From assembly GCA_019638625.1 (NCBI GenBank), contig JAHBTK010000001.1, positions 301,434 to 365,433 of the forward strand: a stretch of DNA of 64,000 nt, written 5' to 3'. The stretch's first letter is position 1. Each line of letters begins with the position of its first letter. Of the stretch, positions 34,383 through 44,904 are shown piece after piece. The notes beneath the pieces were generated by a model that was given only the letters and a program-made list of their open reading frames with translations, had not been told where the DNA came from and ran no database searches. The translations under genes and the position numbers were made by a program. This stretch comes from Chitinophagaceae bacterium (GTDB taxonomy: Bacteria > Bacteroidota > Bacteroidia > Chitinophagales > Chitinophagaceae).

Positions 34383-36767
34383 ATGATACGGAATTATCTT
34401 AAAATCGCTTTTCGAAACCTTCTGAAGAATAAGGGATATACCATGATCAATGTCTGGGGACTGGCGTTGAGCATCACTTGTGGTATTCTTATTTTTACGT
34501 TGGTCAGGTATCACCTGAGTTTTGATAATTTTCATGCGCATTACGACCGGATTTATCGTATTGTGACAGAGTTGCACCGCGACGATATCGGCTATAACCC
34601 GGGTGTTCCTTCACCGCTCGGTAAGTATATCCGGAACGATTATACCTTTGGCGAGAGAGTAGCGAGGATAGCTACCATGCAGGATGAGCTTATTACATTG
34701 AAAAAAGGAAGCGAGCCGGTGAAGTTTAAAGAAAAACAAGGTCTTGCATTTACTGAACCTGAGTTTTTCGAAATATTTAACTACCCTTTGCTCCGGGGTA
34801 ATAAAAAAACGGCCCTTACTGAGCCTAATACGGCTATCCTGACCGAACGGATGGCAAAAAAGTATTTTGGTGACGAAAATCCGATGGGAAAATCATTTTG
34901 GCTCAACAATACGATCGTCTTTCAGGTCACCGGAATTTTGGAAAACTTACCTGAAAATACCGACCGTAAAGTTGAAATATTTGTTTCATGGTCTACGCTG
35001 CAATCCTACGACCCCTGGCTGGCGCATGATATTGATGGCTGGAATGGTATCCGTGACGGTGTGGAATGCTTCGTACTTCTGCGTCCGGGAGTTTCCCCTG
35101 CACAGGTAGAAAAAGAACTTCCGGCGTATGTTCAGAAATACCGTCCCAATAACAAAAATGTGCATCATTACAAGTTACAGCCGCTTGCCGAAATGCATTT
35201 TGATGCCCGCTACCAGGGCGTAATGGAAAAACGAAACCTGTGGGTTTTATCGGTTATTGGTTTGTTTCTCCTTATAACGGCTTGTGTTAACTTTGTCAAT
35301 CTGGCTACAGCACAGGCAGTGAAGCGCGCCAAAGAAGTAGGTGTGCGTAAGGTCCTGGGAGGATCAAAAACACAATTGTTCTGGCAATTTATTTCAGAAA
35401 CCAGCCTTATCGCGATCATTGGAATTGCGGTGGCAATAGGGCTTTCCTACCTGATTTTGCCGGTGGTTAATGAGTTCTTTCAAACCCAAATGAGTATCCG
35501 ACTGTTTTCGGATTACCGGCTGCTTATTTTTATAGGTTTGCTGGGAATTTCGGTAGCCTTTCTCTCCGGTTCTTATCCCGGGCTTATTCTCTCCGGTTTT
35601 CAGCCGGTGACTGCCTTGAAAGGGAAACAACAACATGTAGGGGGCTTCAACACGCGTAGAACGCTTATCGTCATCCAGTTTACAATCTCCCAGATCCTGA
35701 TTATCGGCACGGTAGTGATCATGAGCCAGATGCGGTACGTCAGGCAGGCAGATCTGGGTTTTGATAAAGAAGCCATAATTATGGTTCCCAAAGGGAGTGA
35801 TCCTACCGGAAACAAAACCAATACATTGAAAAATGAACTGCTGCGCGTAAACGGGGTCGAAAAAGTATCGCTCTGTTTTGCAGCCCCCGCCTCTGACCAG
35901 AGCTGGGGTAACTTTGTGGCATTCGATAACCAGGAGGTAAATTTCAGAACAAGCATTAAATCGGCGGATGATCAATACTTGTCTACGTTTGGTTTGGAGT
36001 TGGCCGCGGGGAAGAATCTTTTCTCATCAGATACTGTCAGGGAGTTCCTGGTCAATGAAGCATTCCTGCGAAAACTGAATATCCGGTCACCGGAAGAAGC
36101 TATTGGGAAAATGATCTCTGCCAATGGAGGAAATATGGTGGCCCCGGTTGTTGGAGTAGTAAAGGATTTCCACGATGTCTCTTTTCACCAGGAAATAAGC
36201 CCTGTAGTGATTACAACGTATAGCCTGGATTATTCAGAATATGCCGTAAAGATCAATTTGGCCCGGGCTAAAGCAACCATTGATGCAATAGAAAAAGTCT
36301 GGCTTGGACAACATCCTGAAGAACTGTTCGAGTATCGGTTTTTAGAAGAGAGCATTGCTAAATTCTATGAAACGGAAGGTAGGATGCTGAAATTGGTACA
36401 ATTCTTCTCTTTCATCGCCATTTTCATTGGCTGCCTGGGACTTTACGGACTCGTATCGTTTATGGTGGCTCAAAAAACCAAGGAAATCGGTATCCGGAAA
36501 GTTCTGGGAAGCAGTATTGCGCAAATTCTCTGGATATTCGGAAAGGAATTTTCCCGCCTGATTATGCTGGCTTTCCTGATCGCCGCTCCCGTTGCCTGGT
36601 GGTTTATGAGCAAATGGCTGCAGAATTATCAGTTCCGCATTGAGATCGGCATTCAGGTCTTCGCTTTGACCATAGGCTCCGCATTGATCATTGCATGCGC
36701 CACGGTGGGCTATAAAGTCATAAAAGCGGCGATAGCCAACCCGGTGAAGAGCTTGAGAACGGAGTAG
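34383..36767 (+). CDS. P7: double FtsX/MacB-type ABC permease
   Basis: 794 residues. It has the start MIRNYLKIAFRNLLKNKGYT and an atypical first helix ALSITCGILIFTLVRYHLSF. Loops are VKRAKEVGVRKVLGG and AQKTKEIGIRKVLGSS. It belongs with P8 among members whose N-terminal helix lacks the GLSIG or GLAIG signature (here GLALS). P6 and P7 are only 18 bp apart with no repeat between them, so they are co-transcribed. That pairing could allow a heterodimer of two different double permeases. The end KSLRTE is native and is followed by a CCCCTCACCCC...GGGGCGAGGGG hairpin. Confidence 0.94.
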   Translation: MIRNYLKIAFRNLLKNKGYTMINVWGLALSITCGILIFTLVRYHLSFDNFHAHYDRIYRIVTELHRDDIGYNPGVPSPLGKYIRNDYTFGERVARIATMQDELITLKKGSEPVKFKEKQGLAFTEPEFFEIFNYPLLRGNKKTALTEPNTAILTERMAKKYFGDENPMGKSFWLNNTIVFQVTGILENLPENTDRKVEIFVSWSTLQSYDPWLAHDIDGWNGIRDGVECFVLLRPGVSPAQVEKELPAYVQKYRPNNKNVHHYKLQPLAEMHFDARYQGVMEKRNLWVLSVIGLFLLITACVNFVNLATAQAVKRAKEVGVRKVLGGSKTQLFWQFISETSLIAIIGIAVAIGLSYLILPVVNEFFQTQMSIRLFSDYRLLIFIGLLGISVAFLSGSYPGLILSGFQPVTALKGKQQHVGGFNTRRTLIVIQFTISQILIIGTVVIMSQMRYVRQADLGFDKEAIIMVPKGSDPTGNKTNTLKNELLRVNGVEKVSLCFAAPASDQSWGNFVAFDNQEVNFRTSIKSADDQYLSTFGLELAAGKNLFSSDTVREFLVNEAFLRKLNIRSPEEAIGKMISANGGNMVAPVVGVVKDFHDVSFHQEISPVVITTYSLDYSEYAVKINLARAKATIDAIEKVWLGQHPEELFEYRFLEESIAKFYETEGRMLKLVQFFSFIAIFIGCLGLYGLVSFMVAQKTKEIGIRKVLGSSIAQILWIFGKEFSRLIMLAFLIAAPVAWWFMSKWLQNYQFRIEIGIQVFALTIGSALIIACATVGYKVIKAAIANPVKSLRTE

Positions 36768-37008
36768 CCCCTCACCCCCTGGGGCGAGGGGTACCTACTC
36801 CGAACTTTCGGAGCAAAGAGGATTTATAAAATGTAGCGGGGAGGTTGATAATGTGGAAGTGTTGCCAGGGTTGCCAGGGTTTATTATGTAGCTGATGTGG
36901 TAATTATACAGATTGGAATTATTCTACAGTACCGTCCTTCTCAGCAGGAGAAGGATAAGAGGATGAGGCTGCAGAAGCTTAAATTATACTAACTATTAAT
37001 AATAAAAG
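36768..37008. repeat. Intergenic repeat block before P8
   Basis: A hairpin CCCCTCACCCC...GGGGCGAGGGG (36769-36791) directly after the P7 stop may end that transcript. Next is a tandem GTTGCCAGG pair (about 36861-36879), then one TGATGTGGTAA repeat (36893-36972) whose stem CCTTCTC pairs with GAGAAGG. Confidence 0.7.
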
Positions 37009-39453
37009 ATGTCCTTTTTTTTAAGATCTGTTTTTCGACTCTTCTGGCGGCAAAAGTTGTTCACGATCCTCAATATCTTCGGTCTGGCCATAAGCATCAG
37101 CGCCTGCTGGATCATTTACCGGATTGTTGATTATGAATTTAGTTATGAAAGAGGTTTAAAGAATAAAGACAACATTTACCGGGTTATAAGCGGTTTTGTA
37201 TTCGATGAAAAAGAACAATACAATGGCGGTGTATCAAAACCTTTGTACCAGGGCATTCGTGAACAAATAGACGGGATTGATTATGCTGTGCCGGTATTTG
37301 GTATTGGGTTGAAAGCCCTGCAGGTAAACCATTCTGCCGGCGAACCGTTGGTTGTTGATGCACCGGAAGATATTGCGGCAACCGATTCCAGCTATTTTCA
37401 CATGCTGCCCTATCGCTGGATTGTGGGCAATGCGTCAACAGCATTGCTCGCGCCAAACAGTGTAGTGCTTACCGAGAGCCGGGCTGAAAAATATTTTCCC
37501 GGTAAAAAAGCAGCGGAAATACTGAATCAAACCATTACTTATTTCAGCTACCGTGATACCATTACAAGAACAGTAACCGGCATTGTCACGGATTATAAAG
37601 CGCCTACTGAATTTACCACGCAGGAGTTTTGTCCGCTCCCTGCAAAAGCGTATGAATTAAGCGAATGGACAAATACGAATGGAAGCGATAGACTATACCT
37701 GCAATTAAAGCATGGAGTAGATGCAAATAAAATAACAGTTGCCATTAACAGCCTTTCGGCACAAAAGAATAGAGCATTTGAGCAGGGAGGCACAAGCCAT
37801 TTTACAGTTAAAAGATGGCATGAATTATTGCCCCTGAAACAATCGCATTTTGCCACTTTTCTCAAATACGGTGATCGCAAAGCAAGCAAGCCTGTGTTGT
37901 ATGGCATAACGGGCATTGGATTATTCCTGTTACTGCTGGCCTGTATTAATTATATCAACATGAGCGTTGCCGCTATTCCGCAACGTGCAAAAGAGATCGG
38001 CGTACGAAAAACCCTGGGTAGCAGCAGGACCCAGTTGATCGGACAGTTTCTGGGTGAAACGATCATCACTACTTTATTGGCAGGCATGGTTTCTTATATT
38101 GTAAGCAAGCTCGGTTTCCGGCTGCTTAAAGATATTATTCCGCCCGAGGTTACACTTTTTTCCGGTATATTTCAATTGATAGGTTTTATAATGGTGCTGT
38201 CAATTGTCGTTACATTTCTTGCTGGACTTTATCCCGCATGGTTAATAACAAAGGTAAAAGCGGTAAATGTTTTTAAAAATACTTCTTTCAGGCTAAAAAA
38301 CAGCAACGGGTTCAGCCTGCAGAAAGCGCTTATTGTTTTCCAGTTTGTTATTGCGCTGACGTTTATTGCAAGCACATTAATTGTAGGAAGGCAGTTACAT
38401 TATGTACTGAGAACAGACATGGGCTTTAATAAGGATGCCGTGGTACTGGCAAATATTTCGTGGAAATATGCCGGCGATAAAAATTACAGGAACAGGCAAT
38501 TCAGCTTGCTTACGGAACTAAAAACAATACCCGGTATTCAGGATATTTCCCTGGGTGACGAGCCAATGAGCGGTAATACTTCTTCCGGTATGTACAAATA
38601 TATACAGGAAGGTAAAGAGCCGGTGGAGAGACAGGTGTTCAGGAAAATGATAGATACCGGCTATCTTGGTTTGTATGGTATAGAATTACTGGCAGGAAGA
38701 AACCTTCATGCTTCAGACACTACTCATGAATTGGTGATCAATGAAACAGCCGTACGCGCATTTGGCTTTAACGCTCCACAGGATGCGATCGGGAAATTTA
38801 TTGGGCAGGAAGATGAAAAGCTACCGATAGTAGGCGTGGCAAAAGATTTTTATCAAAAAGATTTTTATACAACCATTGATCCCCTGGCATTTAGAACCGA
38901 AAAAAGTCAACTTACTACTTTCAATATTAAATTGCGAAAAGACCCTTCACAATGGCAAAACACATTAAAAGCCGTTGAGGCAAAATGGTACCGGTTTTAT
39001 CCGCCCGGAAGCTTTACTTACAAATTTTATGATGAAACAATTGCTAAGATGTATGAGCAGGAACGACATTTAGCCACACTGATCAATATAGCGACATTTA
39101 TTTCCATTTTTATCAGTTGTCTTGGCTTGTTTGGGTTGGCAGCACTTACTGCTTTTCAGCGCACAAAAGAGATTGGCATACGCAAAGTGCTTGGTGCAAG
39201 TGTTACAGGCATTGTGCAATTACTATCCAGGGAATATATCGGTTTAGTAATAATTGCTACTGTTATTGCAACACCCATTGCCTGGTGGACAATGAGTAAA
39301 TGGCTGGAGAAATTTGCCTATCGCATAACAATAGAATGGTGGATGTTCGGGTTAGCGGGTGTGGCAGCGATTACTATTGCATTGTTCACGGTAAGCTTCC
39401 AGGCGATAAGAGCGGCGATGGCGAATCCTGTGAAGAACCTGAGAAATGAATAA
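37009..39453 (+). CDS. P8: double FtsX/MacB-type ABC permease
   Basis: 814 residues, the longest intact member. It starts MSFFLRSVFRLFWRQKLFTILNIFGLAISIS, unlike the NYFK starts of the others, and is preceded by the AT-only leader TAACTATTAATAATAAAAG. Loops are PQRAKEIGVRKTLGS and FQRTKEIGIRKVLGAS. The first periplasmic domain carries FSYRDTITRTVTGIVTDY, where paralogs have a shorter hairpin. It begins a three-gene operon with P9 and P10 (gaps of 28 and 12 bp). The end KNLRNE is a native variant. The codon use is A/T-rich like that of P9. Confidence 0.94.
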   Translation: MSFFLRSVFRLFWRQKLFTILNIFGLAISISACWIIYRIVDYEFSYERGLKNKDNIYRVISGFVFDEKEQYNGGVSKPLYQGIREQIDGIDYAVPVFGIGLKALQVNHSAGEPLVVDAPEDIAATDSSYFHMLPYRWIVGNASTALLAPNSVVLTESRAEKYFPGKKAAEILNQTITYFSYRDTITRTVTGIVTDYKAPTEFTTQEFCPLPAKAYELSEWTNTNGSDRLYLQLKHGVDANKITVAINSLSAQKNRAFEQGGTSHFTVKRWHELLPLKQSHFATFLKYGDRKASKPVLYGITGIGLFLLLLACINYINMSVAAIPQRAKEIGVRKTLGSSRTQLIGQFLGETIITTLLAGMVSYIVSKLGFRLLKDIIPPEVTLFSGIFQLIGFIMVLSIVVTFLAGLYPAWLITKVKAVNVFKNTSFRLKNSNGFSLQKALIVFQFVIALTFIASTLIVGRQLHYVLRTDMGFNKDAVVLANISWKYAGDKNYRNRQFSLLTELKTIPGIQDISLGDEPMSGNTSSGMYKYIQEGKEPVERQVFRKMIDTGYLGLYGIELLAGRNLHASDTTHELVINETAVRAFGFNAPQDAIGKFIGQEDEKLPIVGVAKDFYQKDFYTTIDPLAFRTEKSQLTTFNIKLRKDPSQWQNTLKAVEAKWYRFYPPGSFTYKFYDETIAKMYEQERHLATLINIATFISIFISCLGLFGLAALTAFQRTKEIGIRKVLGASVTGIVQLLSREYIGLVIIATVIATPIAWWTMSKWLEKFAYRITIEWWMFGLAGVAAITIALFTVSFQAIRAAMANPVKNLRNE

Positions 39454-39481
39454 CCTCTCATAACATTTAAAACATAGTATC

Positions 39482-41845
39482 ATGATCCGACACAACCTGC
39501 TTCTGATCTACCGGAATTTCAAAAACCACAGCAGTACTTTTTTTATCAATTTGGTTGGGTTGTCTACCGGGCTGGCCTGTACCTTATTAATATATCTGTG
39601 GGTGAGCGATGAGATGGGTGTGGATAAGTTTCATGAAAAAGATAGCCAAATTTTTCAGGTGCTGTCAAAATTTAAAAACCCCGGCAATATTAAGGTCGGA
39701 AACAGTACACCATACCCTTTGGCAAAAGCCTTAGCTGAAGAAATGCCAGAGGTAGAATATGCAGTTCCTGTCAGAACCTGGACGGTCGAGCAGGGCATCG
39801 TTTCTGTTGGTGATAAGTTAATCAGAGCAAGTGAACAGTATGTAGGCAAGGATTATTTTGATGTTTTTTCGTATCAACTGATTCACGGAGATAAAAATAG
39901 GGTATTGACAGATAAGTACGCTGTTTTAATATCTGATGAATTAGCCAGGAAATTGTTTAATACTACCGAAAATAGCATAGGAAAAAGTATAGAATGGAAT
40001 AAGGAAGCGCTTAGTGGAACGTATTTGGTTTCCGGTATCTTTAAAAAACCTCCTCTAAACTCAACAACCCAATTTGATCTGGTATTCAGCTTTGAACTGT
40101 ACACCGAAAAAAAACCGCAGGTTAATGAATGGTCGAATGGCGGAGTCGCTACCTATGTGATCTTAAGGAAGGGGGTTGACCTTTCCCAATTCAACGAAAA
40201 AATTGGTGCCTTTCTTGAAAAGAAAAATGGCAATCCGGATTGGTCCTTATTTGCACGACTTTATTCGGATCAATATCTGTACGGTAACTATGAAAATGGG
40301 GAACAGTCGGGAGGTAGGATAGAATATGTCAGGCTGTTTTCGATGATTGCGATTTTCATACTGTTCATTGCCTGCATAAATTTCATGAATTTATCCACTG
40401 CAAAAACTTCGGGAAGAATAAAGGAAATAGGAGTGAAAAAAGCAATTGGAGCAGATAGGAAGGCACTTATATTTCAATTTTTGGGGGAATCCCTGGTAAT
40501 GACAAGCCTATCGTTACTGGTGGCTATCGTATTCGTGATAATTTTTCTTCCCCAATTTAATGTGATTACGGGAAAGGAGCTTTCCCTGGCTTTTGATATC
40601 CGTCTGGTTTTTTTCACGTTAGGCGTCACCTTAATTACAGGGATAATCGCGGGCAGCTATCCAGCGTTATATCTTTCAGGGTTTAATCCCATTATGGTAT
40701 TAAAGGGAAAACTCAATAGCCCGACAGGGGAAGGGTGGGCAAGAAAAGGACTTGTCGTATTTCAATTTGCCATCTCAGTCGTGCTTATTGTAGCGGTAAC
40801 GGTAGTCTACAAACAAATTGAATTTATACAAACAAAGAACCTGGGATATGACAAAGAAAATATCATTCTGTTTGGAAAGGAGGGAAGGTTAAATGAAAAC
40901 CTTGAGACCTTCTTACATGAGGTGAAAAATATACCAGGGGTGGTCAATGCATCAATAATGATGGGCGATATGACATCGCTTGGCAATATTACATCAGATC
41001 TGGATTGGGAGGGTAAAAGTCCGGATAAAGTCGTCGCTTTTGGAGAAGTTGGTGTCGGATATGATCTGATTGAAACACTTGGTTTAGAAATCAGGGAAGG
41101 CAGAGGCTTTTCAAGGAAATTTGGATCAGACAGTTCAAAGATCCTATTTAATGAAGCAGCTATTGCCGCTATGGGACTCACAAACCCGATTGGAAAAACA
41201 ATTAGACTATGGGATCAGGAGAAGGAGATAATTGGGGTGACCGGGGATTTTCATTCAGAATCCTTCTATGAACCATTAAAACCGTGCTTTGTGGTTCTAT
41301 CACCTTATGTAAATACTATTGCGGTTAAAATAAAGGGTGGAATAGAAAGAGAGACCATTGAGCGAATTCAAAAGTTCTATCGGTCATTTAATACCGATAC
41401 CCCTTTTGATTTCAAATTTATGGATGAAGGCTATCAAAGCCTTTATGTTGCTGAAAACAGGATTGCTACACTTTCACAATATTTTGCGACAATTGCTATA
41501 CTTGTTTCATGCCTGGGATTGTTTGGGCTGGCTGCATTTACTGCCGAAAGAAGGATTAAGGAAATCGGCATCCGGAAAGTATTGGGCGCCAGCGAATGGA
41601 GGATCATCAAACTTCTTTCCAATGATTTCGCCAGAATGGTGTTGACCGCCATTGTGATTGCGCTACCGGTGGGTTATTACCTTGCTAAAAATTGGTTAGA
41701 CAATTTTGCTTACAGGATTGACCTGGAATGGTGGTACTTTGCCGGAGCGGGAGGGTTGACGATGCTGATCGCCTTGCTGACCGTAAGCTCGCAGGCAATA
41801 AAAGCAGCAATGACCAACCCGGTGAAGAGTTTGAGAACGGAGTAA
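39482..41845 (+). CDS. P9: double FtsX/MacB-type ABC permease
   Basis: 787 residues, the shortest full member. It starts MIRHNLLLIYRNFKNHSSTFFINLVGLSTGLA. The first cytoplasmic loop is unusual, SGRIKEIGVKKAIGA, with Lys in place of the otherwise invariant Arg of IRK. The second is normal (ERRIKEIGIRKVLGAS). Such asymmetry between the two ATPase-contact loops may matter if the partner ATPase is shared. The segment WEGKSPDKVVAFGEVGVGYD links it with the P3/P5/P6/P10 clade. Middle gene of an operon: 28 bp after P8, 12 bp before P10. Native end KSLRTE. Confidence 0.94.
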   Translation: MIRHNLLLIYRNFKNHSSTFFINLVGLSTGLACTLLIYLWVSDEMGVDKFHEKDSQIFQVLSKFKNPGNIKVGNSTPYPLAKALAEEMPEVEYAVPVRTWTVEQGIVSVGDKLIRASEQYVGKDYFDVFSYQLIHGDKNRVLTDKYAVLISDELARKLFNTTENSIGKSIEWNKEALSGTYLVSGIFKKPPLNSTTQFDLVFSFELYTEKKPQVNEWSNGGVATYVILRKGVDLSQFNEKIGAFLEKKNGNPDWSLFARLYSDQYLYGNYENGEQSGGRIEYVRLFSMIAIFILFIACINFMNLSTAKTSGRIKEIGVKKAIGADRKALIFQFLGESLVMTSLSLLVAIVFVIIFLPQFNVITGKELSLAFDIRLVFFTLGVTLITGIIAGSYPALYLSGFNPIMVLKGKLNSPTGEGWARKGLVVFQFAISVVLIVAVTVVYKQIEFIQTKNLGYDKENIILFGKEGRLNENLETFLHEVKNIPGVVNASIMMGDMTSLGNITSDLDWEGKSPDKVVAFGEVGVGYDLIETLGLEIREGRGFSRKFGSDSSKILFNEAAIAAMGLTNPIGKTIRLWDQEKEIIGVTGDFHSESFYEPLKPCFVVLSPYVNTIAVKIKGGIERETIERIQKFYRSFNTDTPFDFKFMDEGYQSLYVAENRIATLSQYFATIAILVSCLGLFGLAAFTAERRIKEIGIRKVLGASEWRIIKLLSNDFARMVLTAIVIALPVGYYLAKNWLDNFAYRIDLEWWYFAGAGGLTMLIALLTVSSQAIKAAMTNPVKSLRTE

Positions 41846-41857
41846 CGCAAAAGAAGC

Positions 41858-44522
41858 ATGACCGAAGACAGAATATGGCTGTTGATGGCAAGAAGACTTG
41901 CAGGCGAGGCTTCGGAGGAAGCGTTAAAAGAACTTGAAAAGTTGATAGAAGAAAATCCCGGAATAACCTATCAGCTTGAAACCATTTTGAATTATTGGAG
42001 CCATACGAAAAATATTACCAAAGAGCAGGATAATGAAGCGCTCCGGAAACTGTTGGCAAGGATAAAAGAAAGAGAGACCTCTGATGAAGCTGTGTTAATA
42101 AGAGAGTATGAAAACCGAAAATTGAATTTTATGTTCAGAAATTATTTTAAAACCGCCTGGCGTACCCTTGTCAGAGGCAAAGGCTACAGCGCCATCAATA
42201 TTGGCGGACTTGCCATAGGCATGGCTGTGGCTGCCCTCATTGGCTTGTGGGTACACGATGAGCTTACATTTAATAAGTATCATAAAAATTATGACCACAT
42301 AGCGCAGGTAATGCAACATGGCAATTTTAATGGCGAATGGGATTCACAGACTGCCAATCCAGGGGTGATGGGCCCGGAGATAAGGGCTAAGCACGGAAGC
42401 GATTTTGCATACGTAGTGCAATCATCCTGGCCGGAAAGCCATTTGTTCTCTATCGGTGACAAGCACTTTCTTAAAAGAGGAAATTTCTTTGAGCCCGATG
42501 CGCCGGAAATGCTTACCCTCAACATGCTGAAAGGAACAAGGGCGGGGCTGAAAGACCCTTATTCCATTATGTTGTCCGCCTCAACTGCCGAAGCCCTGTT
42601 TGGCAAAGAAGATCCGCTGCATAAAACGCTGAGGTTTGAGAAAGAAAGGGATGTAATAATAACCGGTGTGTATGAAGATCTTCCCGCCAACACTACTTTC
42701 AGTTTTTTAGAATTTATCATGCCCTGGGATATGTGGCTCATTCGAAACCCCTGGGCAAAAGAGATGGCCAATCCATGGGGGAACAATTTTTCACAAACAT
42801 TTGTACAAATAGCCGATAACGCAGATTATGGATGCTGTGTCGGCAAAAATTAAAAATACAAAACTTGATAATGTTAAGGACGATGATAAAAGATACCAGT
42901 GGGCGGTGTTTTTGCATCCCATGAGCAAATGGCACTTGTACAACGATTTTAAAAACGGCATTAATACCGGTGGCAATATTCAATATGTAAAACTGTTTGG
43001 CATCATCGGCATCTTTGTTCTGCTGCTGGCCTGCATCAACTTTATGAACCTGTCCACGGCACGCAGCGAAAAGCAGGCCAAGGAAGTGGGTATCCGCAAA
43101 ACGGTGGGTTCTCTGCGTAGTCAATTGATCGGCAGGTTCTTTGCAGATTCATACCTGATTGTATTGATGGCCTTTATGCTGTCGATGATCCTAGTTGTTT
43201 TGATATTGCCGGTGTTCAATGAAGTTGCCGGAAAGAAGATCGGTATTCCGTGGCAAAACCCGTTCTTCTGGTTGTTTAGTCTTGCCTTTGTTTTCATTAC
43301 GGGGCTGCTTGCCGGAAGTTACCCGGCACTGTATCTTTCATCTTTCAACCCGGTAAAAGTACTGAAGGGAACGTTTCGTGCCGGGCGGTTTACATCGGTC
43401 CCCCGCAGGGTTTTAGTGGTGTTGCAATTCACCGTCTCGGTAATACTTATCATCGGTACCATCATCGTTTACCAGCAAATACAGCACGCTAAAGACCGGC
43501 CTGTAAATTATACAAAGAAGGGCTTAATAAACGTATGGTTCCAGAATGAACTAAAACAACATTTTGATGCCGTTCGGGACGAACTTAAAAGTTCCGGAGC
43601 TATAGAAGAAATGGCGGCAACGCTTAGTCCGCTGACGGGTGTGTGGAACAGCAATGGTGATTTTGACTGGGAAGGCAAAGACCCGAACCTTGCGGTTGAT
43701 TTTCCCAACAGCCCGGTATCTTACGAGTTTGGTAAAACCGTGCAATGGAAGATCAGGGAAGGAAGGGATTTTTCAAGAGCATTCGGAACCGATTCGCTGG
43801 CATTTGTAATAAACGGATCGGCGGCAAAGTTTTTAGGGTTTAAGGAACCCGTTGGTAAAATACTCAGATGGGAAGGCAGGCCATACATTATTATCGGTGT
43901 AGTAGAAGATATTTTACAGGAATCGCCCTTCTTTCCGGTGCGCCCCGCTTTATACCATGTAAAACCTGATAATGACCAGAACCTGTACAACCTGGTCTTA
44001 CAGCTTAACCCCGGGCAAAGTACCAGCCAGGCAATCAGCAGCATTGAAAAGGTCTGGAAAAAGTATGTGCCGGCTAATCCTTTCCATTACAGCTTTGTTG
44101 ATGAAGATTTCGGGAATAAGTTCAACGATGTGGAGCGCATCGGCAAACTGTCGTCTTACTTTGCCATCCTTGCCATTTTTATCAGTTGCCTGGGCTTGTT
44201 TGGTATGGCAAGTTTTGTAGCGGAGCAACGAACGAAAGAGATAGGGATCCGGAAAGTACTTGGAGCAAGTGTAGCCAACCTGTGGCAATTGCTTTCAAAA
44301 GAGTTTGTGCTGCTGGTATTGCTATCGTGCATTATAGCTGTACCACTTGCATGGTATTATCTCAACAACTGGCTTGCCGATTACGATTACAGGATCACCA
44401 TAAACTGGACGGTGTTTGCATTGGCGGCAGTGATTGCGCTTATCATTACGTTGGCAACCGTAAGTTTCCAGGCGATCAAAGCAGCAATGGCAAACCCGGT
44501 CGCAGCATTACGAAGCGAATAG
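41858..44522 (+). pseudogene. P10: double FtsX permease with cytoplasmic N-terminal domain, frameshifted
   Basis: A 91-residue leader domain (MTEDRIWLLMARRLAGEA, EALKELEKLIEENPG, ETILNYWSHTK) comes before the permease start MFRNYFKTAW at 42131. The leader resembles the N-terminal helical region of FecR-type anti-sigma proteins. It is likely cytoplasmic and found only in this member. The permease matches P6 closely. The frame breaks after ADNAD near 42826. Frame one ends GCCVGKN and stops at 42853. The rest continues from MDAVSAKIKN (42828) in the +1 frame to 44522. Comparison with P6 (ADNADIDLVSAKIK) shows no missing domain, only one added or two lost bases, so a young mutation, sequencing error or programmed slip are all open. 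The C-terminus AALRSE comes from element copy 4. Confidence 0.82.
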
Positions 44523-44567
44523 CGGAGTAATGCGGAGATCCCGATGAAGCGAAGCTGATTTCGGGAT
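44501..44567 (+). repeat. C-terminus-replacing palindromic element, copy 4
   Basis: 67 bp after the GT of NPV in P10. Removal gives V-N-S-L-R-T-E and a stop. Sequence is nearly identical to copies 1, 2 and 5. Confidence 0.8.
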
Positions 44568-44904
44568 GAATAGTTTGAGGACGGAGTGAGCGTAATTTGA
44601 AAATGTGAGAATTTGAGAATTTGAAAATGGGAAGAGAATGTGAAGATGTGGAAATGTGAGAATGTGAAAATAGGGGAAATGAATTTGAGGATGCGGAAAT
44701 ATAGAAAAATGTAGAAATATTTGTTTGGGTTTGTCCTGCAGGCGATGTGGTAGATATGCAGCCTGGAATCGTTCAATAGTACCGTCCTTCTCCTGCAGGA
44801 GAAGGATAAGAGCCCGCCCCTGCCCGACTGCGCCATTCAGGCGACCGAACGACGTTCAGCCGGGCGGGGGATAGGCTCACAAATAAAACGAAAAACAAAA
44901 CCTG
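44568..44904. repeat. Intergenic repeat block before P11
   Basis: An AT-rich TTTGAAAATG/TGTGAGAATT stretch (44595-44720), one repeat starting CGATGTGGTAG (44742-44815) with stem CCTTCTCC/GGAGAAGG, then an extended GC-rich module with GCCCGCCCC and GGGCGGGGG arms enclosing CGAACGACGTTCAG. The A-rich leader follows. Confidence 0.72.
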
